Assembly (NCBI RefSeq): GCF_003581585.1
Contig: NZ_QXIR01000002.1
Coordinates: forward strand, 1-64,000
DNA length: 64,000 nt
Source of the DNA: Bacillus salacetis
GTDB taxonomy: Bacteria; Bacillota; Bacilli; Bacillales; Bacillaceae_B
Reading direction: 5' to 3'
Notes under the pieces: model-generated
Database searches by the model: none
Seen by the model: the letters and a program-made list of their open reading frames with translations, nothing else
What the model was told of the DNA's origin: nothing
Translations under genes and position numbers: made by a program
Shown: in pieces, positions 1 through 8,900 of the stretch
Position numbering within the stretch: position 1 is the first letter of the stretch
Layout: every line of letters starts with the position of its first letter

Positions 1-151
1 GCTTTTTGCCTGATTTCTGTCCGAATTCGCCCGGGATTCGGACTCTTTTTTGCTTTTTGCCTGGTTTCTGTCCGAATTCGGCCACGATTCGGACTCTTAA
101 AAAGTTCTTTTCAATTTATGTCTGAATTCCGTCAGGATGCAGACTCTTTTT
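1..151. repeat. Three tandem hairpin units, period about 51 bp
   Basis: Three consecutive units each contain an inverted repeat: GTCCGAAT/ATTCGGAC at 19-26/36-43, the same at 70-77/87-94, and a decayed GTCTGAAT...GCAGAC at 120-144. Units 1 and 2 share the lead-in GCTTTTTGCCTG and the tail ACTCTT, and all are followed by T-rich sequence, so each could fold as a terminator-like hairpin. The array starts at the window edge and may have more units to the left. Confidence 0.75.
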
Positions 152-222
152 CCGCTCCAATCATTATCCTACGATATCCTGCCAGTGCAAGAACCGAGAT
201 AGAACAGTCACTTAAACCAATT

Positions 223-250
223 AAAAACCAGCGGGCACTAAGCCCGCTGG
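223..250 (-). terminator. Rho-independent terminator of mtnWXBD
   Basis: The stem CCAGCGGGC/GCCCGCTGG with a 4-5 nt loop lies just downstream of the mtnD stop. On the minus strand it is followed by a run of T (the A-run at 223-227). Confidence 0.85.
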
Positions 251-261
251 CGTCACTCACA

Positions 262-804
262 TTATGATTGCTGAAATTCCGGATCTTTAAATGGATGTGC
301 AACCCAGCCTGTGGAATCTATGAACAGGCGGACAGCTACCACTTGTTTGTCTTCCATCAGGGTGAAGAAGTGAGGGTTTCCTTCTGGGACGGAGATGACA
401 TCGCCAGGTTCAAGTTCAACATCGAAGTAACCTGTGTCATCGCTGCCTTTAATGATGAAGATGCCATGTCCTGCTGTGATGGCACGGACTTCATCCTCGG
501 TATGGGTATGGACCTGCTCGAACTTTTTCAAAAGCTCTTCAATATTCGGTGTGGCTTCTGAAAGGGCAACGACATCCCAGCTGCCGTATCCCCGGCGTTC
601 CGCCAAGGATTTTATTTCACTTTCAAATGTGTCGATGACCGTTTGTTTTTCTTCATCATTTATCTGGCAGCGACCGTGTAATTCCGCAGGAAGCTTTGTA
701 ATATCCCAGTGTTCATAAAGCACTTTCTGATTCAGCAGGAATTCCTTAACATTTTCTTCACCGGAAATGATTTCATCAGTGTTTCTCACTTTTATAACAG
801 CCAT
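262..804 (-). CDS. mtnD: Acireductone dioxygenase
   Basis: The 180-residue cupin protein oxidises acireductone with O2 to 2-keto-4-methylthiobutyrate and formate when Fe-bound, the last ring-opening step of methionine salvage before transamination by MtnE. The metal ligands are visible as H99-x-H101-x3-E105 and H145 (NPHFF), the ARD family pattern. Length matches the family. A clear AGGAGG lies before the ATG at 804. It is the last gene of mtnW-mtnX-mtnB-mtnD and is followed by a terminator. It should be cytosolic, as no signal peptide is present. Confidence 0.96.
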   Translation of the reverse strand: MAVIKVRNTDEIISGEENVKEFLLNQKVLYEHWDITKLPAELHGRCQINDEEKQTVIDTFESEIKSLAERRGYGSWDVVALSEATPNIEELLKKFEQVHTHTEDEVRAITAGHGIFIIKGSDDTGYFDVELEPGDVISVPEGNPHFFTLMEDKQVVAVRLFIDSTGWVAHPFKDPEFQQS

Positions 805-815
805 CTTGATTCCTC

Positions 816-1445
816 CTATTGGTTAAGCGCAGCTTGGCGCAATGTCATAAGTTTGACATGATAATTGAATAAGAATTCGTATGCTTCTAAATGCTTCTTC
901 GCTTCAAAGGCATCCTTTCCCCAAACTGTAATGCCATGATTGCGGATCAGGACCGCCCCGGCATCACCCTGGATGCAGGGGATAAGCTCGCTCGCTAAAA
1001 GGGGGATATCCGCATGATTCGGAATGATTGGGAGTTTCAGTTCTGCATCTTCTTCCCAGAGACCAAACGCCTTGATGATTTCAATACCTTTGAATACTAC
1101 TTCGCCTCTATTTCCATAGAGCTCAGAAATAACATTATTATCTACGGTATGGACATGGAGGGAGCAGCCGGCATTTGTTCGGCGGTAAATCTCCAAATGA
1201 AGCAGCGTTTCAGCCGACGGCTTGAGATTCGTGTCTTCAGCAGGCTTTCCCTCGTCGTTGACCAAAAGGAAGTCCTCACAAGTGGTCCTTCTTTTGTCTT
1301 TTCCGCTTGCCGTAACCAGGAAGGATAGGGGAGATCTTCCGACCCGGATGGAAAGGTTGCCGCTCGTACCGTAGAACCAATCACGCTCTGCCAGCTCCTC
1401 TTTAATCCTGCTAAGTTCATCCCACTGTTCAAGATAATTGCCCAT
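816..1445 (-). CDS. mtnB: Methylthioribulose-1-phosphate dehydratase
   Basis: The 209-residue class II aldolase/adducin-family protein dehydrates 5-methylthioribulose 1-phosphate to the diketo intermediate used by MtnW. Zinc ligands are seen as H97-x-H99 (LHVHT) and H170 (RNHG). I chose the ATG at 1445 (MGNYLEQW) because family members begin near there; a longer frame to 1484 would extend far into mtnX. With this start it overlaps the mtnX end by 17 nt, suggesting translational coupling. Confidence 0.94.
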   Translation of the reverse strand: MGNYLEQWDELSRIKEELAERDWFYGTSGNLSIRVGRSPLSFLVTASGKDKRRTTCEDFLLVNDEGKPAEDTNLKPSAETLLHLEIYRRTNAGCSLHVHTVDNNVISELYGNRGEVVFKGIEIIKAFGLWEEDAELKLPIIPNHADIPLLASELIPCIQGDAGAVLIRNHGITVWGKDAFEAKKHLEAYEFLFNYHVKLMTLRQAALNQ

Positions 1446-2112
1446 ATGTCCCAGCCTTTCTATTAATCTCTTGCAAGCCCTCAATCACCTCATGAAACGT
1501 GTCAAAATAACGATAATTCAAGCCAAGCTCCCTGCATTTATCTGCAAGGTACTCATCACACGCAAAGACAAGGTCTGCCAGTTTTGCGCCTTCAAGGTCA
1601 GTGATCGAATCTCCAATCATTACAATGAAATCTTCAGGTTGTGCCTCTTGCCGGATGATGCTGGTTTTACAGCAGCCGCATTCATTATCGCAAAATTCAT
1701 CACAAGGGTGCGGCCAGGTAATCTTGATCGTATCCCCGGTGAAATCAGCACTGTTGCAGTACACCTGGTTACGCGGCAAAAGACCTTCAAGAATTGGTTC
1801 CACAAAGAAATCAATACCGCCGCTGACAATCTTTAAATCTATATTTTGCTGCCGGGTCCACTCAATGAAATCGTTGAAGCCGGGACGGAGCTGATGGGTG
1901 TCCAGTAAATACTGAACTAATTCATCCCGCAGCGAAGCGGGGAGAAGGAGGAACATCTCGCTGACACCCTTCTTGATCGATACTCTCTGGTTTAGAATCG
2001 AGTCTTTAATTGCATTCCATTCAGGAGGAGCGAATTTTTTCATAAGTGAAATGATGTTATCTGTTGTTGTGATCGTACCGTCGAAATCACAAAATATTTT
2101 CATTCTCGTCAT
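1429..2112 (-). CDS. mtnX: 2-hydroxy-3-keto-5-methylthiopentenyl-1-phosphate phosphatase
   Basis: The 227-residue HAD-superfamily phosphatase has the nucleophile motif DFDGT at D9/D11. It removes phosphate from HK-MTPenyl-1-P to give the acireductone oxidised by MtnD. A Cys-rich insert near residue 140 ([13 protein letters not shown]) is typical of MtnX-type proteins. Its ATG at 2112 overlaps the mtnW stop by 4 nt; an in-frame ATG lies three codons later. The MtnW-MtnX pair replaces the fused enolase-phosphatase MtnC found in other bacteria. Confidence 0.95.
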   Translation of the reverse strand: MTRMKIFCDFDGTITTTDNIISLMKKFAPPEWNAIKDSILNQRVSIKKGVSEMFLLLPASLRDELVQYLLDTHQLRPGFNDFIEWTRQQNIDLKIVSGGIDFFVEPILEGLLPRNQVYCNSADFTGDTIKITWPHPCDEFCDNECGCCKTSIIRQEAQPEDFIVMIGDSITDLEGAKLADLVFACDEYLADKCRELGLNYRYFDTFHEVIEGLQEINRKAGTYGQLS

Positions 2113-3317
2113 ACCGATACCTCGCTTGATCCCCAGAGTTTTATTGCCTCTTGAAGTTCTTGATGCTCCAAGGCTGCTGTTTCCAGTGGAATTCCCTCGA
2201 CAGCAGCTTTAATCGCTTGATTGAAGGCTATCCCGCCTCCAACAGCACCAAGTGTATGTCCATGGACACCACCGCCTGCATTAATCACGGAATCTGTCCC
2301 GAAATCACGGTAAAGCAAAGGTGTCAATCCCGGATGGATGCCGGCAGAAGGGACAGGGAAGGATGTCTTGAACTGAGAATCTGCTGTAGTCAATTCATTC
2401 GCAATTCCAACAGCCGTTTCCCTTTCTAAAGCCACACTTCCATATGGCGAAGGGAAAAGCGAGAGGTCTGCTCCGGCATAACGCAGCAATTTCCCTAAAA
2501 GAAGCTGATGAGAAAATCCGTAATGCGGCGATGAAGTCAATGCACCGCTCACCGCAGGGTGGGCCATAATTGGAAGGCCAATTTCCTGATCTTCTCTCAG
2601 GGATTGCTGAACATCGAGACCATATGCAAACACGTTGAATAGAAGAAGGTCAGCTCCCAATTCCCTGGCTCGTTTGGCTTTATCTTTCAAATCATACGTC
2701 CTGCCTGATAAATTGACCGCATATAACGTCCGATGACCGGTTTCATTATAAACTGCATCTAATACCTCTTTAGCCTTTACGATCCTTTTAGCGAATGGAG
2801 TAAGGGGGTTGTCAAATAAGATTTCGTCATCCTTTACGATATCAATGCCGCCAAGCGCCTGATCCCTTAGCTGGCCTGAAAAGTAATTAAGATCTTTCCC
2901 GATGACACTTTTAAAGATGCTCATCAACAGGGGACGATCATATTTGTTCAGTCTCTGCCTGATTCCCTCGATACCAAACCCGGGACCTGGAAAGACCGAC
3001 TTTAATTCTTCTGAAAAGTGAAGATCTGTTAGTTTTATCTTTCCATCGAGTGACAGTTTTCCAAATACAGTAGTCAAGATAGCAGGAAGGTCACTGCTGA
3101 AATTTGCTGCGGGGTAATTAATTTTGATGAGCCCCTTATTTTCCTCCAGGGCTTCAACAGAAACGACGCGCCCTTTATGGCGTTTAAGCTGCTTTTGTTC
3201 CAGCAGGGGAAGATCTGTCCAGGATCCGATCGTCAGGCCGAGGGCGATTCCTTCCGCTTTCTTTTCCAGTTTGTCGGTCGATCCATGTACTGTATAGACC
3301 GCTGTAACGTATGACAT
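2109..3317 (-). CDS. mtnW: 2,3-diketo-5-methylthiopentyl-1-phosphate enolase (RuBisCO-like)
   Basis: This 402-residue RuBisCO-like protein enolises DK-MTP-1-P. The RuBisCO-family segment [10 protein letters not shown], with the metal-site region, is intact. The start at 3317 is chosen because AAAGGAG sits directly upstream; an in-frame ATG seven codons earlier lacks a good site. It is the first gene of the mtnWXBD operon. Its leader holds a SAM-I riboswitch, a terminator and an inserted MITE. Like other RuBisCO-like enolases it is not expected to fix CO2. Confidence 0.96.
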   Translation of the reverse strand: MSYVTAVYTVHGSTDKLEKKAEGIALGLTIGSWTDLPLLEQKQLKRHKGRVVSVEALEENKGLIKINYPAANFSSDLPAILTTVFGKLSLDGKIKLTDLHFSEELKSVFPGPGFGIEGIRQRLNKYDRPLLMSIFKSVIGKDLNYFSGQLRDQALGGIDIVKDDEILFDNPLTPFAKRIVKAKEVLDAVYNETGHRTLYAVNLSGRTYDLKDKAKRARELGADLLLFNVFAYGLDVQQSLREDQEIGLPIMAHPAVSGALTSSPHYGFSHQLLLGKLLRYAGADLSLFPSPYGSVALERETAVGIANELTTADSQFKTSFPVPSAGIHPGLTPLLYRDFGTDSVINAGGGVHGHTLGAVGGGIAFNQAIKAAVEGIPLETAALEHQELQEAIKLWGSSEVSV

Positions 3318-3357
3318 TGATGCTGCTCCTTTCTGCAAATAAGCTCTGTTTATAAAA

Positions 3358-3551
3358 GGCTCTGTTCGTAAACTTTGTTGCTATTCACTATAAATTTCAA
3401 CTAATATCCTGGTAAATCGTCGTAAATACCCCTGTGAGCAGGAAAGAAAAGAGCTGCTCGTTCTTTTTCGAGAGTAAAAACTCTTAAAACAGGGGAAAAA
3501 TCCGGCACCTGGGATTTTTCGGAAAGCAACAATATATTCGAAAAAACAGCC
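3358..3551 (+). mobile_element. MITE copy A (194 bp) in the mtnW leader
   Basis: The element begins GGCTCTGTTCGTAAAC and ends GAAAAAACAGCC, which are imperfect inverted repeats of each other. It is flanked by a perfect 8-bp duplication TTATAAAA (3350-3357 and 3552-3559). It contains the internal palindrome GGAAAAATCC...GGATTTTTCC and no coding capacity. It lies between the SAM riboswitch terminator and the mtnW ribosome site. The plus sign means the end carrying AAACTTTGTTGCT is on the left. Confidence 0.9.
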
Positions 3552-3555
3552 TTAT

Positions 3556-3590
3556 AAAATAAAAAACCTCTTCCAGCTGAGGAAGAGGTT
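3556..3590 (-). terminator. Terminator of the mtnW SAM riboswitch
   Basis: The stem AACCTCTTCC/GGAAGAGGTT with loop AGCTGA is followed on the minus strand by TTTTTTATTTTAT. It is the off-state hairpin of the riboswitch just upstream. The right target duplication of MITE A lies in its T-tract. Confidence 0.85.
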
Positions 3591-3612
3591 TTATTTTACA
3601 AACAAAATAAGC

Positions 3613-3716
3613 TCTCTTATCTCTCAGCATACTGCTGCAAGAATTAGCACCGTGCTTTAAAAAGTCGGTTGCCGGGCATCATCGGGCCAGTCCCTCCGCC
3701 TGCTCTTGATAAGAAT
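3613..3716 (-). promoter_or_regulatory. SAM-I (S-box) riboswitch controlling mtnWXBD
   Basis: Read on the minus strand, the closing helix is CTTATC...GATAAG. It is followed by the conserved GCNGGCGGAGGGACTGGCCC core, GATGATGCCCGGCAACC, the GCACGGTGCTAATTC segment, and CTGAGAGATAAGAG at the 3' end. These are the hallmark S-box sequences. High SAM should favour the downstream terminator and stop mtnW transcription. Confidence 0.93.
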
Positions 3717-3752
3717 GGGAATAGTATTTATTTTTAGTTAATTTCATCATGG

Positions 3753-3781
3753 ATTATGACACTTATTGAAAATGTTGTCAA
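3753..3781 (-). promoter_or_regulatory. SigA promoter of mtnWXBD
   Basis: On the minus strand TTGACA and CATAAT are separated by 17 nt, ending about 35 nt before the riboswitch starts. Confidence 0.75.
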
Positions 3782-3867
3782 TCATTTTTTAAACACTATC
3801 CGTATTAGTTGCTCCATCCGCAATTACCCCAAAGCCTTTTTCCCCCTGGGCAACGATGGGGTTGTCT

Positions 3868-3931
3868 TACACAGGGGAAAAATCCGGCACCTGGGATTTT
3901 TCCAAAGCAACAATAATAAACGAAAACAGCC
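3868..3931 (+). mobile_element. MITE copy C, truncated remnant
   Basis: Only the right part survives: the internal palindrome GGGGAAAAATCC...GGATTTTTCC, then AAAGCAACAATA and the terminus GAAAACAGCC. The left half is missing or unrecognisable. Its last base is also the first base, on this strand, of the mtnE stop codon. Confidence 0.75.
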
Positions 3932-5106
3932 TATTTAAAAAGACCGAGTTTTCCGATTCTCCTCACGGCTTCTGCAAGTACTTCTTCCTCCTGCAGCAAG
4001 CCTACCCTTACATAGCCTTCGCCGTAATCGCCGAAGCCGATTCCTGGGGCAACCGCTACATGGGCTTCTTCGAGCAGTTTTTTGAAGAGGGACTCAGAGG
4101 TATAGCCGTCAGGCACAGGCAGCCAGGCAAAGAAGGAGCCTTTCGGCGGTTCAACATCCCAGCCGATTTCTTTCAGGCGTTCAATGAGGAAGTTCCGCCT
4201 GGATTCATACAGAGAAACCAATTCATCCACACATTCCTGAGATGAGGCCAAAGCAGTGGCGGCCGCTTCCTGGACACCTCCGAATAAACTGACATGCAAA
4301 TGATCCTGCAGAAGGTTCAGAGCTTCGATCACACTCGGGTTCCCAACCGCGAATCCGACTCTCCATCCTGCCATGTTATAGGTTTTGGAGAGCGTATAAA
4401 TCTCAATTCCCACATCTTTTGCCCTTGGAGTCTGCAAATAACTAACCGGCTTTTCACCATCGAAGCCGATTGCACCGTAGGCTAAATCATGGACCACGCA
4501 AAACCCATGAGCTTCAGCAAGCTCTACCGTTTCTGAAAAAAAATCTGTAGTGGCAATCGCGCCGGTCGGGTTGTTTGGATAATTCAAGAACATCAGTTTT
4601 GCTTGATCCAGTGTACCCTTGTCAATATTGTTGTAATCCGGGAGATATCGATTCTTTGCAAGGAGGGGCATCGGTTCCATCCTGGCATTTGCCAGCGCGA
4701 TTCCCGACCAATAATCCGGATATCCCGGATCAGGGACCAGGGCTGTATCCCCTTCGTCGAGCAGGCACTGGCTCACTTCGATCAAGCCCGCTTTTCCACC
4801 GAACAATACAGCAACCTCAGTTTCCGGATCGATGTCAACATTGTACTCACGTTTGTAGAATTCAGCTGCCGCCTCTTTTAAGAAAGAGTAACCGCGAAAA
4901 GGGGGATATTTATGAAACAGGGGATTAGAGACTGCTTCCTGAGCAGAAAGGACGATATGTTCCGGCGTCGGCTTATCGGGATTGCCCTGAGCTAAATTGA
5001 TCACATCATGCCCTTCAGAAGTAACTCTGCTTACATCTTTGACCAGCCTGGCAAAAAACTGCTGGGGGAGATTTTCCAATATTTTTGAATGATTGAAGAT
5101 TTTCAT
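3931..5106 (-). CDS. mtnE: Aminotransferase, methionine salvage (KMTB to methionine)
   Basis: This 391-residue fold-type I PLP aminotransferase has NYPNNPTG (about 175-182) and the Schiff-base lysine K241 in SKTYNMAGWR. In Bacillus this family member transaminates 2-keto-4-methylthiobutyrate to methionine, and the position between mtnWXBD and mtnU supports that role. AAGGAGC precedes the ATG at 5106. It is divergent from mtnU and has no S-box of its own that I can see. The TAG stop uses the terminal G of a MITE remnant, so the original C terminus may have differed by a few residues. Confidence 0.9.
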   Translation of the reverse strand: MKIFNHSKILENLPQQFFARLVKDVSRVTSEGHDVINLAQGNPDKPTPEHIVLSAQEAVSNPLFHKYPPFRGYSFLKEAAAEFYKREYNVDIDPETEVAVLFGGKAGLIEVSQCLLDEGDTALVPDPGYPDYWSGIALANARMEPMPLLAKNRYLPDYNNIDKGTLDQAKLMFLNYPNNPTGAIATTDFFSETVELAEAHGFCVVHDLAYGAIGFDGEKPVSYLQTPRAKDVGIEIYTLSKTYNMAGWRVGFAVGNPSVIEALNLLQDHLHVSLFGGVQEAAATALASSQECVDELVSLYESRRNFLIERLKEIGWDVEPPKGSFFAWLPVPDGYTSESLFKKLLEEAHVAVAPGIGFGDYGEGYVRVGLLQEEEVLAEAVRRIGKLGLFK

Positions 5107-5208
5107 AAGACGCTCCTTTTGAAAGATTCTTGAAATTCTAGTAGCTTATGTTATATGGTTAATGAAAAAAAGTCTAGCTGAATTACTGAATTTTTGAGGA
5201 GGGACACT

Positions 5209-5997
5209 ATGGCTTTAAGGATAGCATGCCTGCAGATCGATATACAATTTGGAAAGCCGGAAGAAAACCGGCGGACTGTCGCGGAAGAGTTTCGGCTTTT
5301 ATTTGAAAAAGAAACCGGTGTTGACGTAGTGGTGTTGCCGGAATTATGGACCACTGGATATGACCTGGCGCGGCTGGATGAAATTGCAGATGATGAAGGC
5401 GTGAAATCACAGGAATTTCTTTCAGAACTTGCGCAAAAGTATAAGACCAATATCGTCGGTGGTTCAATTGCCAAAAAAAGCGGAGGGCATGTCACCAATA
5501 CCTTATACTCTTTTGACCGAAACGGCAGCCTCCTCGGAGAATACAGCAAAGTCCATTTATTCAAGCTGATGGATGAGCATCACTTTCTTTCAGCAGGCAA
5601 TGCCAGCGGGGCAGTCACGATAGAAGGTGTTCCTTCAGCAGCTTTTATCTGCTATGACATCCGGTTCCCTGAATGGATGAGAACTCACACAGCCGGCGGT
5701 GCCGAAGTCCTCTACGTTGTAGCTGAATGGCCACTTGCACGTGCAGGTCACTGGCGGACGCTGCTGCAAGCAAGAGCGATTGAGAATCAATGCTATATAG
5801 TAGCATGTAACCGCAGCGGCAGTGACCCGAACAATGAATTTGCGGGCCATTCCATGATCATTGATCCTTGGGGAGATATAGTTGCTGAAGCAGGCGAGGG
5901 AACTGACGTCATTACAGCTGAGCTTGATCTGGAAAAAGTGAAACAGGTCAGAAAGCAAATTCCTATCTTTCAGGACCGGAGGCCGGAGCTTTATTGA
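5209..5997 (+). CDS. mtnU: Carbon-nitrogen (nitrilase/omega-amidase) family hydrolase
   Basis: The 262-residue nitrilase-fold protein has catalytic E45 (LPELW), K114 (YSKVH) and C148 (ICYDIRFPE). In Bacillus this gene (ykrU) sits beside mtnE; the likely role is omega-amidase action on ketoglutaramate formed when glutamine is the amino donor, but that is inferred. Start at ATG 5209 follows GAGGAGG; a TTG at 5194 is inside that site and is rejected. It is transcribed away from mtnE. Confidence 0.9.
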   Translation: MALRIACLQIDIQFGKPEENRRTVAEEFRLLFEKETGVDVVVLPELWTTGYDLARLDEIADDEGVKSQEFLSELAQKYKTNIVGGSIAKKSGGHVTNTLYSFDRNGSLLGEYSKVHLFKLMDEHHFLSAGNASGAVTIEGVPSAAFICYDIRFPEWMRTHTAGGAEVLYVVAEWPLARAGHWRTLLQARAIENQCYIVACNRSGSDPNNEFAGHSMIIDPWGDIVAEAGEGTDVITAELDLEKVKQVRKQIPIFQDRRPELY

Positions 5998-6071
5998 TCA
6001 TTGCCGGTCATCCGGAGCGTTTTGCTGCTTTCTGCAAACCCGCGGGAATCGGTGTGAGGTTTATTCTTCAA

Positions 6072-6228
6072 GGATGATTTCATATATATTGTTGCTTTCG
6101 GAAAAACTTACTCTCGAACAAGAACGAGCAGCTTTTTCCTTTCCTGTTCATCGGGGCTTTTATGGCGATTTACCAGGATATTAGTTGAAATTTTATGTTG
6201 AAAAGCAACAAAGTTTGCGAAAAGAGCC
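6072..6228 (-). mobile_element. MITE copy B (157 bp, short form)
   Basis: It runs from a decayed terminus GGATGATTTCATATATATTGTTGC to GCAACAAAGTTTGCGAAAAGAGCC. It lacks the GGAAAAATCC palindrome block found in the long copies. Flanks share TTCAA on both sides, a possible decayed target duplication. It lies downstream of mtnU and directly upstream of the mtnKA promoter. Positions 5998-6071 before it show no gene. Confidence 0.8.
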
Positions 6229-6241
6229 TTCAAAAAAAAGG

Positions 6242-6270
6242 TTGACAAATTCCTTCAAACTTAGTTTAAT
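6242..6270 (+). promoter_or_regulatory. SigA promoter of mtnKA
   Basis: TTGACA and TTTAAT are separated by 17 nt. The promoter begins 14 bp after MITE copy B ends and about 48 bp before the riboswitch. Confidence 0.75.
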
Positions 6271-6317
6271 GTTCATCAGGAATAATAAAAATGTTTAGAA
6301 AAATCAAATACCACATT

Positions 6318-6473
6318 CTCTTATCAAGAGTAGGCGGAGGGATTTGGCCCGATGAAGCCCAGCAACCGACTGTCACCAGCGAGACTGGAGCGTTTTTTTG
6401 AAAACGCTTGGTTAACACCTGGCAGCACGGTGCTACTTCCAACAGAAAGAAACATCTTTCTGGCAGATAAGAG
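6318..6473 (+). promoter_or_regulatory. SAM-I (S-box) riboswitch controlling mtnKA
   Basis: CTCTTATC at 6318 pairs with GATAAGAG at 6466-6473. Between them are GGCGGAGGGATTTGGCCC, GATGAAGCCCAGCAACC and GGCAGCACGGTGCTACTTCC, the S-box core. One peripheral hairpin (GAGCGTTTTTTTGAAAACGCTT) is longer than in the mtnW copy. Confidence 0.94.
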
Positions 6474-6497
6474 GTGCGAAGCTGAACTCATGCCTTC

Positions 6498-6530
6498 AAG
6501 CCTCTTTCTGAATGAAAGGGGCTTTTTACT
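6498..6530 (+). terminator. Terminator of the mtnKA SAM riboswitch
   Basis: AAGCCTCTTTC pairs with GAAAGGGGCTT around loop TGAAT, followed by TTTTT. It forms the riboswitch off-state. Confidence 0.85.
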
Positions 6531-6567
6531 TTGCTGAAAAGCCTTGTAAAACAAGGAGGAAATTAAA

Positions 6568-7740
6568 TTGGCACTGGTAAAACCTGACGGATATTATCCT
6601 TTAACTGAAAGCAGCGCTCTGGAGCTGGCTAAGACTTTGGGTTTTTTTGATGAATATGAAGAATTATTCTGCAGCGAAATCGGTGATGGCAACCTGAATT
6701 ATGTTTTTCGAATCGGCACTAAGCTATATGAGAAATCGATCATTATCAAACAGGCATTGCCTTACGCAAAAGTTGTTGGCGAAAGTATGCCGCTCACTCT
6801 GAAACGCGCAGAAATAGAAAGCAGTGCCCTAACGAAGTTCCGTGAATTCACACCGGATTCCGTTCCAAAAATATTTTATACAGATACAGAGCTGGCCGTG
6901 ACTGTAATGGAAGATCTGTCTGATTACAAAATCCTGCGGAAAGCTTTGATTGATGGCCAGGAATTCCCGCTTTTACCAGTTCACATTGGGACTTATCTTG
7001 CAAGGACACTCTTTTTCACATCGGATTTTGGCTTGAATGGCAGGGACAAGAAGGAACTGGTCGGCCGTTTCATTAACCCTGAATTATGCAAGATCACTGA
7101 GGATCTTGTTTTCACCGATCCTTTCTATGACCATGACAGCAATGATTTCGAGGAAGAATTGCGAGAAAAGGTGGAAGCTCTTTGGGATGACAACATCGTA
7201 AGACTCGAAGCCGGGAAATTGAAAAGAAAATTTTTAACACAGGCTGACTCCCTCCTGCATGGAGATCTTCACACGGGCAGCATATTTGTAAAACAAGACG
7301 ATACGAAAATCATCGATCCTGAATTTGCGTTTTATGGACCCATCGGTTTTGATGTCGGTCAATTTATTGCCAATATCCTGCTGAATTCTTTATCACGTCC
7401 AAAAGAAGACCACCCCGGCAGGTTAAAGATCATTTCTGATACATGGAACGTTTTCTCCTCTGAGTTTACGAATCTTTGGCTCGAACATAATCAAGAAACC
7501 TATTCAACAACCGCCGGATACCTCGATCACATCCTGGGGGAAATCTTTGAAGATACTATCGGGTTTGCCGGCTGTGAAATCATCCGGCGTACAATCGGGC
7601 TCTCCCATGTGGCTGACCTTGACGGCATAAGTGACAAAAACAGAAGAGTAAAAGCGAAAACAGATGCAATCGATCTGGGAAGAAGATTGATTCTTCAGCG
7701 GAAAATCATAAAAAATCCTGGGCAGCTGGCATTATATTAA
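6568..7740 (+). CDS. mtnK: S-methyl-5-thioribose kinase
   Basis: The 390-residue protein of the aminoglycoside phosphotransferase fold phosphorylates methylthioribose at C1, the entry step of salvage. The catalytic loop appears as [13 protein letters not shown] and the metal-binding segment as [11 protein letters not shown]. The start codon is TTG at 6568, eight nt after AAGGAGG, with no competing ATG nearby. It is first in a two-gene operon with mtnA under the SAM riboswitch. Confidence 0.95.
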   Translation: MALVKPDGYYPLTESSALELAKTLGFFDEYEELFCSEIGDGNLNYVFRIGTKLYEKSIIIKQALPYAKVVGESMPLTLKRAEIESSALTKFREFTPDSVPKIFYTDTELAVTVMEDLSDYKILRKALIDGQEFPLLPVHIGTYLARTLFFTSDFGLNGRDKKELVGRFINPELCKITEDLVFTDPFYDHDSNDFEEELREKVEALWDDNIVRLEAGKLKRKFLTQADSLLHGDLHTGSIFVKQDDTKIIDPEFAFYGPIGFDVGQFIANILLNSLSRPKEDHPGRLKIISDTWNVFSSEFTNLWLEHNQETYSTTAGYLDHILGEIFEDTIGFAGCEIIRRTIGLSHVADLDGISDKNRRVKAKTDAIDLGRRLILQRKIIKNPGQLALY

Positions 7741-7751
7741 GGAGGAACTTC

Positions 7752-8798
7752 ATGACAACCGAAACGACAACCATTCGTTCTGTCCAGTGGCAGGGAGATC
7801 ATATCCTGCTGCTTGATCAGCAGAAACTGCCGCATATCACTGAATATATCAAATTAACTTCAATAGAAGATGTCTGGGACTGCATTCATACCCTGAAGGT
7901 AAGAGGGGCCCCTGCAATCGGCATTACAGCAGCATTCGGCCTTGCCCTTTGGGCGCAGTCCTTTCAACAGAAAGACAATTTCCTTGGCTTTTTTTATGAG
8001 CTGGAAAACAAGCGAAGTTATTTGGAAAGTTCCCGCCCGACTGCAGTGAATCTGTCATGGGCACTCGGAAGGCTCGTCAGCGGATTCTCCAAGGCAGCTA
8101 CCGTTGAGCAAGGGCAGTCACTTCTCCTGGATGAAGCACTGGCAATTGCCAAAGAGGATGAGGATGTTTGCCGGTCTATCGGGGAACATGCGGCAGGACT
8201 ATTTCAGGAAGGAGATTCCGTCCTGACACACTGCAATGCAGGGGGCATCGCCACTTCCAGATACGGCACAGCACTGGCTCCCTTTTATATCTTAAAGGAA
8301 AAGGGAATTGACCTGAAAGTCTTTGCAACTGAAACCCGGCCAGTCCTCCAGGGTGCGAGATTAACGGCTTGGGAATTGATGCAGGCTGGAATCGATGTCA
8401 CGCTCATCACCGACAATATGGCAGCGCATACCATTGCTGAAAAGAGTATCTCTGCCATCATCGTCGGCGCCGACAGAATAGCAGCAAACGGAGATACTGC
8501 CAATAAAATCGGAACACGCGGACTTGCCATTTTAGCAAAAGCATTCAATATCCCATTCTATGTGGCGTCCCCGAGGTCAACCATCGATCTTGCAATAGAA
8601 ACCGGCGGGGACATCCCGATTGAGGAACGCAGCCCGAAAGAGGTATCTCACTTAAACGGGGTAGAAGTCGCTGCAAAAGGCGTGAAAATTTACAATCCCG
8701 CATTCGATGTGACACCGAATGAATACATTACCGCCATCATTACTGAGAAGGGTATCCTCAAGGGAAATTATAGAGAGCAATTGATTTCGATTAAATAA
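7752..8798 (+). CDS. mtnA: Methylthioribose-1-phosphate isomerase
   Basis: The 348-residue eIF2B-alpha-like enzyme converts MTR-1-P to methylthioribulose-1-P, the substrate of MtnB. Active-site residues C161 (THCNAGG) and D241 ([18 protein letters not shown]) are present. It starts 11 nt after mtnK with AAGGAGG upstream. Together with MtnK, B, W, X, D and E the pathway is complete here, except the MTA/SAH nucleosidase that makes methylthioribose. Confidence 0.96.
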   Translation: MTTETTTIRSVQWQGDHILLLDQQKLPHITEYIKLTSIEDVWDCIHTLKVRGAPAIGITAAFGLALWAQSFQQKDNFLGFFYELENKRSYLESSRPTAVNLSWALGRLVSGFSKAATVEQGQSLLLDEALAIAKEDEDVCRSIGEHAAGLFQEGDSVLTHCNAGGIATSRYGTALAPFYILKEKGIDLKVFATETRPVLQGARLTAWELMQAGIDVTLITDNMAAHTIAEKSISAIIVGADRIAANGDTANKIGTRGLAILAKAFNIPFYVASPRSTIDLAIETGGDIPIEERSPKEVSHLNGVEVAAKGVKIYNPAFDVTPNEYITAIITEKGILKGNYREQLISIK

Positions 8799-8801
8799 AT
8801 T

Positions 8802-8839
8802 GGTGCCAGGTACAAATCGCCCGCTTTGTACCTGGCACC
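8802..8839 (+). terminator. 15-bp perfect palindrome after mtnA
   Basis: GGTGCCAGGTACAAA pairs with TTTGTACCTGGCACC around an 8-nt loop. It lies 3 nt after the mtnA stop and is followed by only a weak T-tract, so it may terminate or protect the mtnKA transcript. Similar GTACCTGGCACC palindromes recur in Bacillus genomes as far as I recall. Confidence 0.6.
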
Positions 8840-8900
8840 TTCTATTGTATGGAGCCGTATGCATTCATGTATAATGAAAAGAAAAAACCGAGGGAAAAAG

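Noticed and set aside
1..151. Three evenly spaced repeats considered as a CRISPR
   Set aside because: Units are self-complementary, degenerate, and the intervals between them are similar to each other rather than unique.
3756..3867. Possible short ORF on the plus strand between the mtnW promoter and MITE remnant
   Set aside because: It overlaps the mtnW promoter on the other strand and has no ribosome site.
5194..5208. TTG start for mtnU
   Set aside because: It falls within the GAGGAGG ribosome site; the ATG at 5209 is correctly spaced and matches family N termini.
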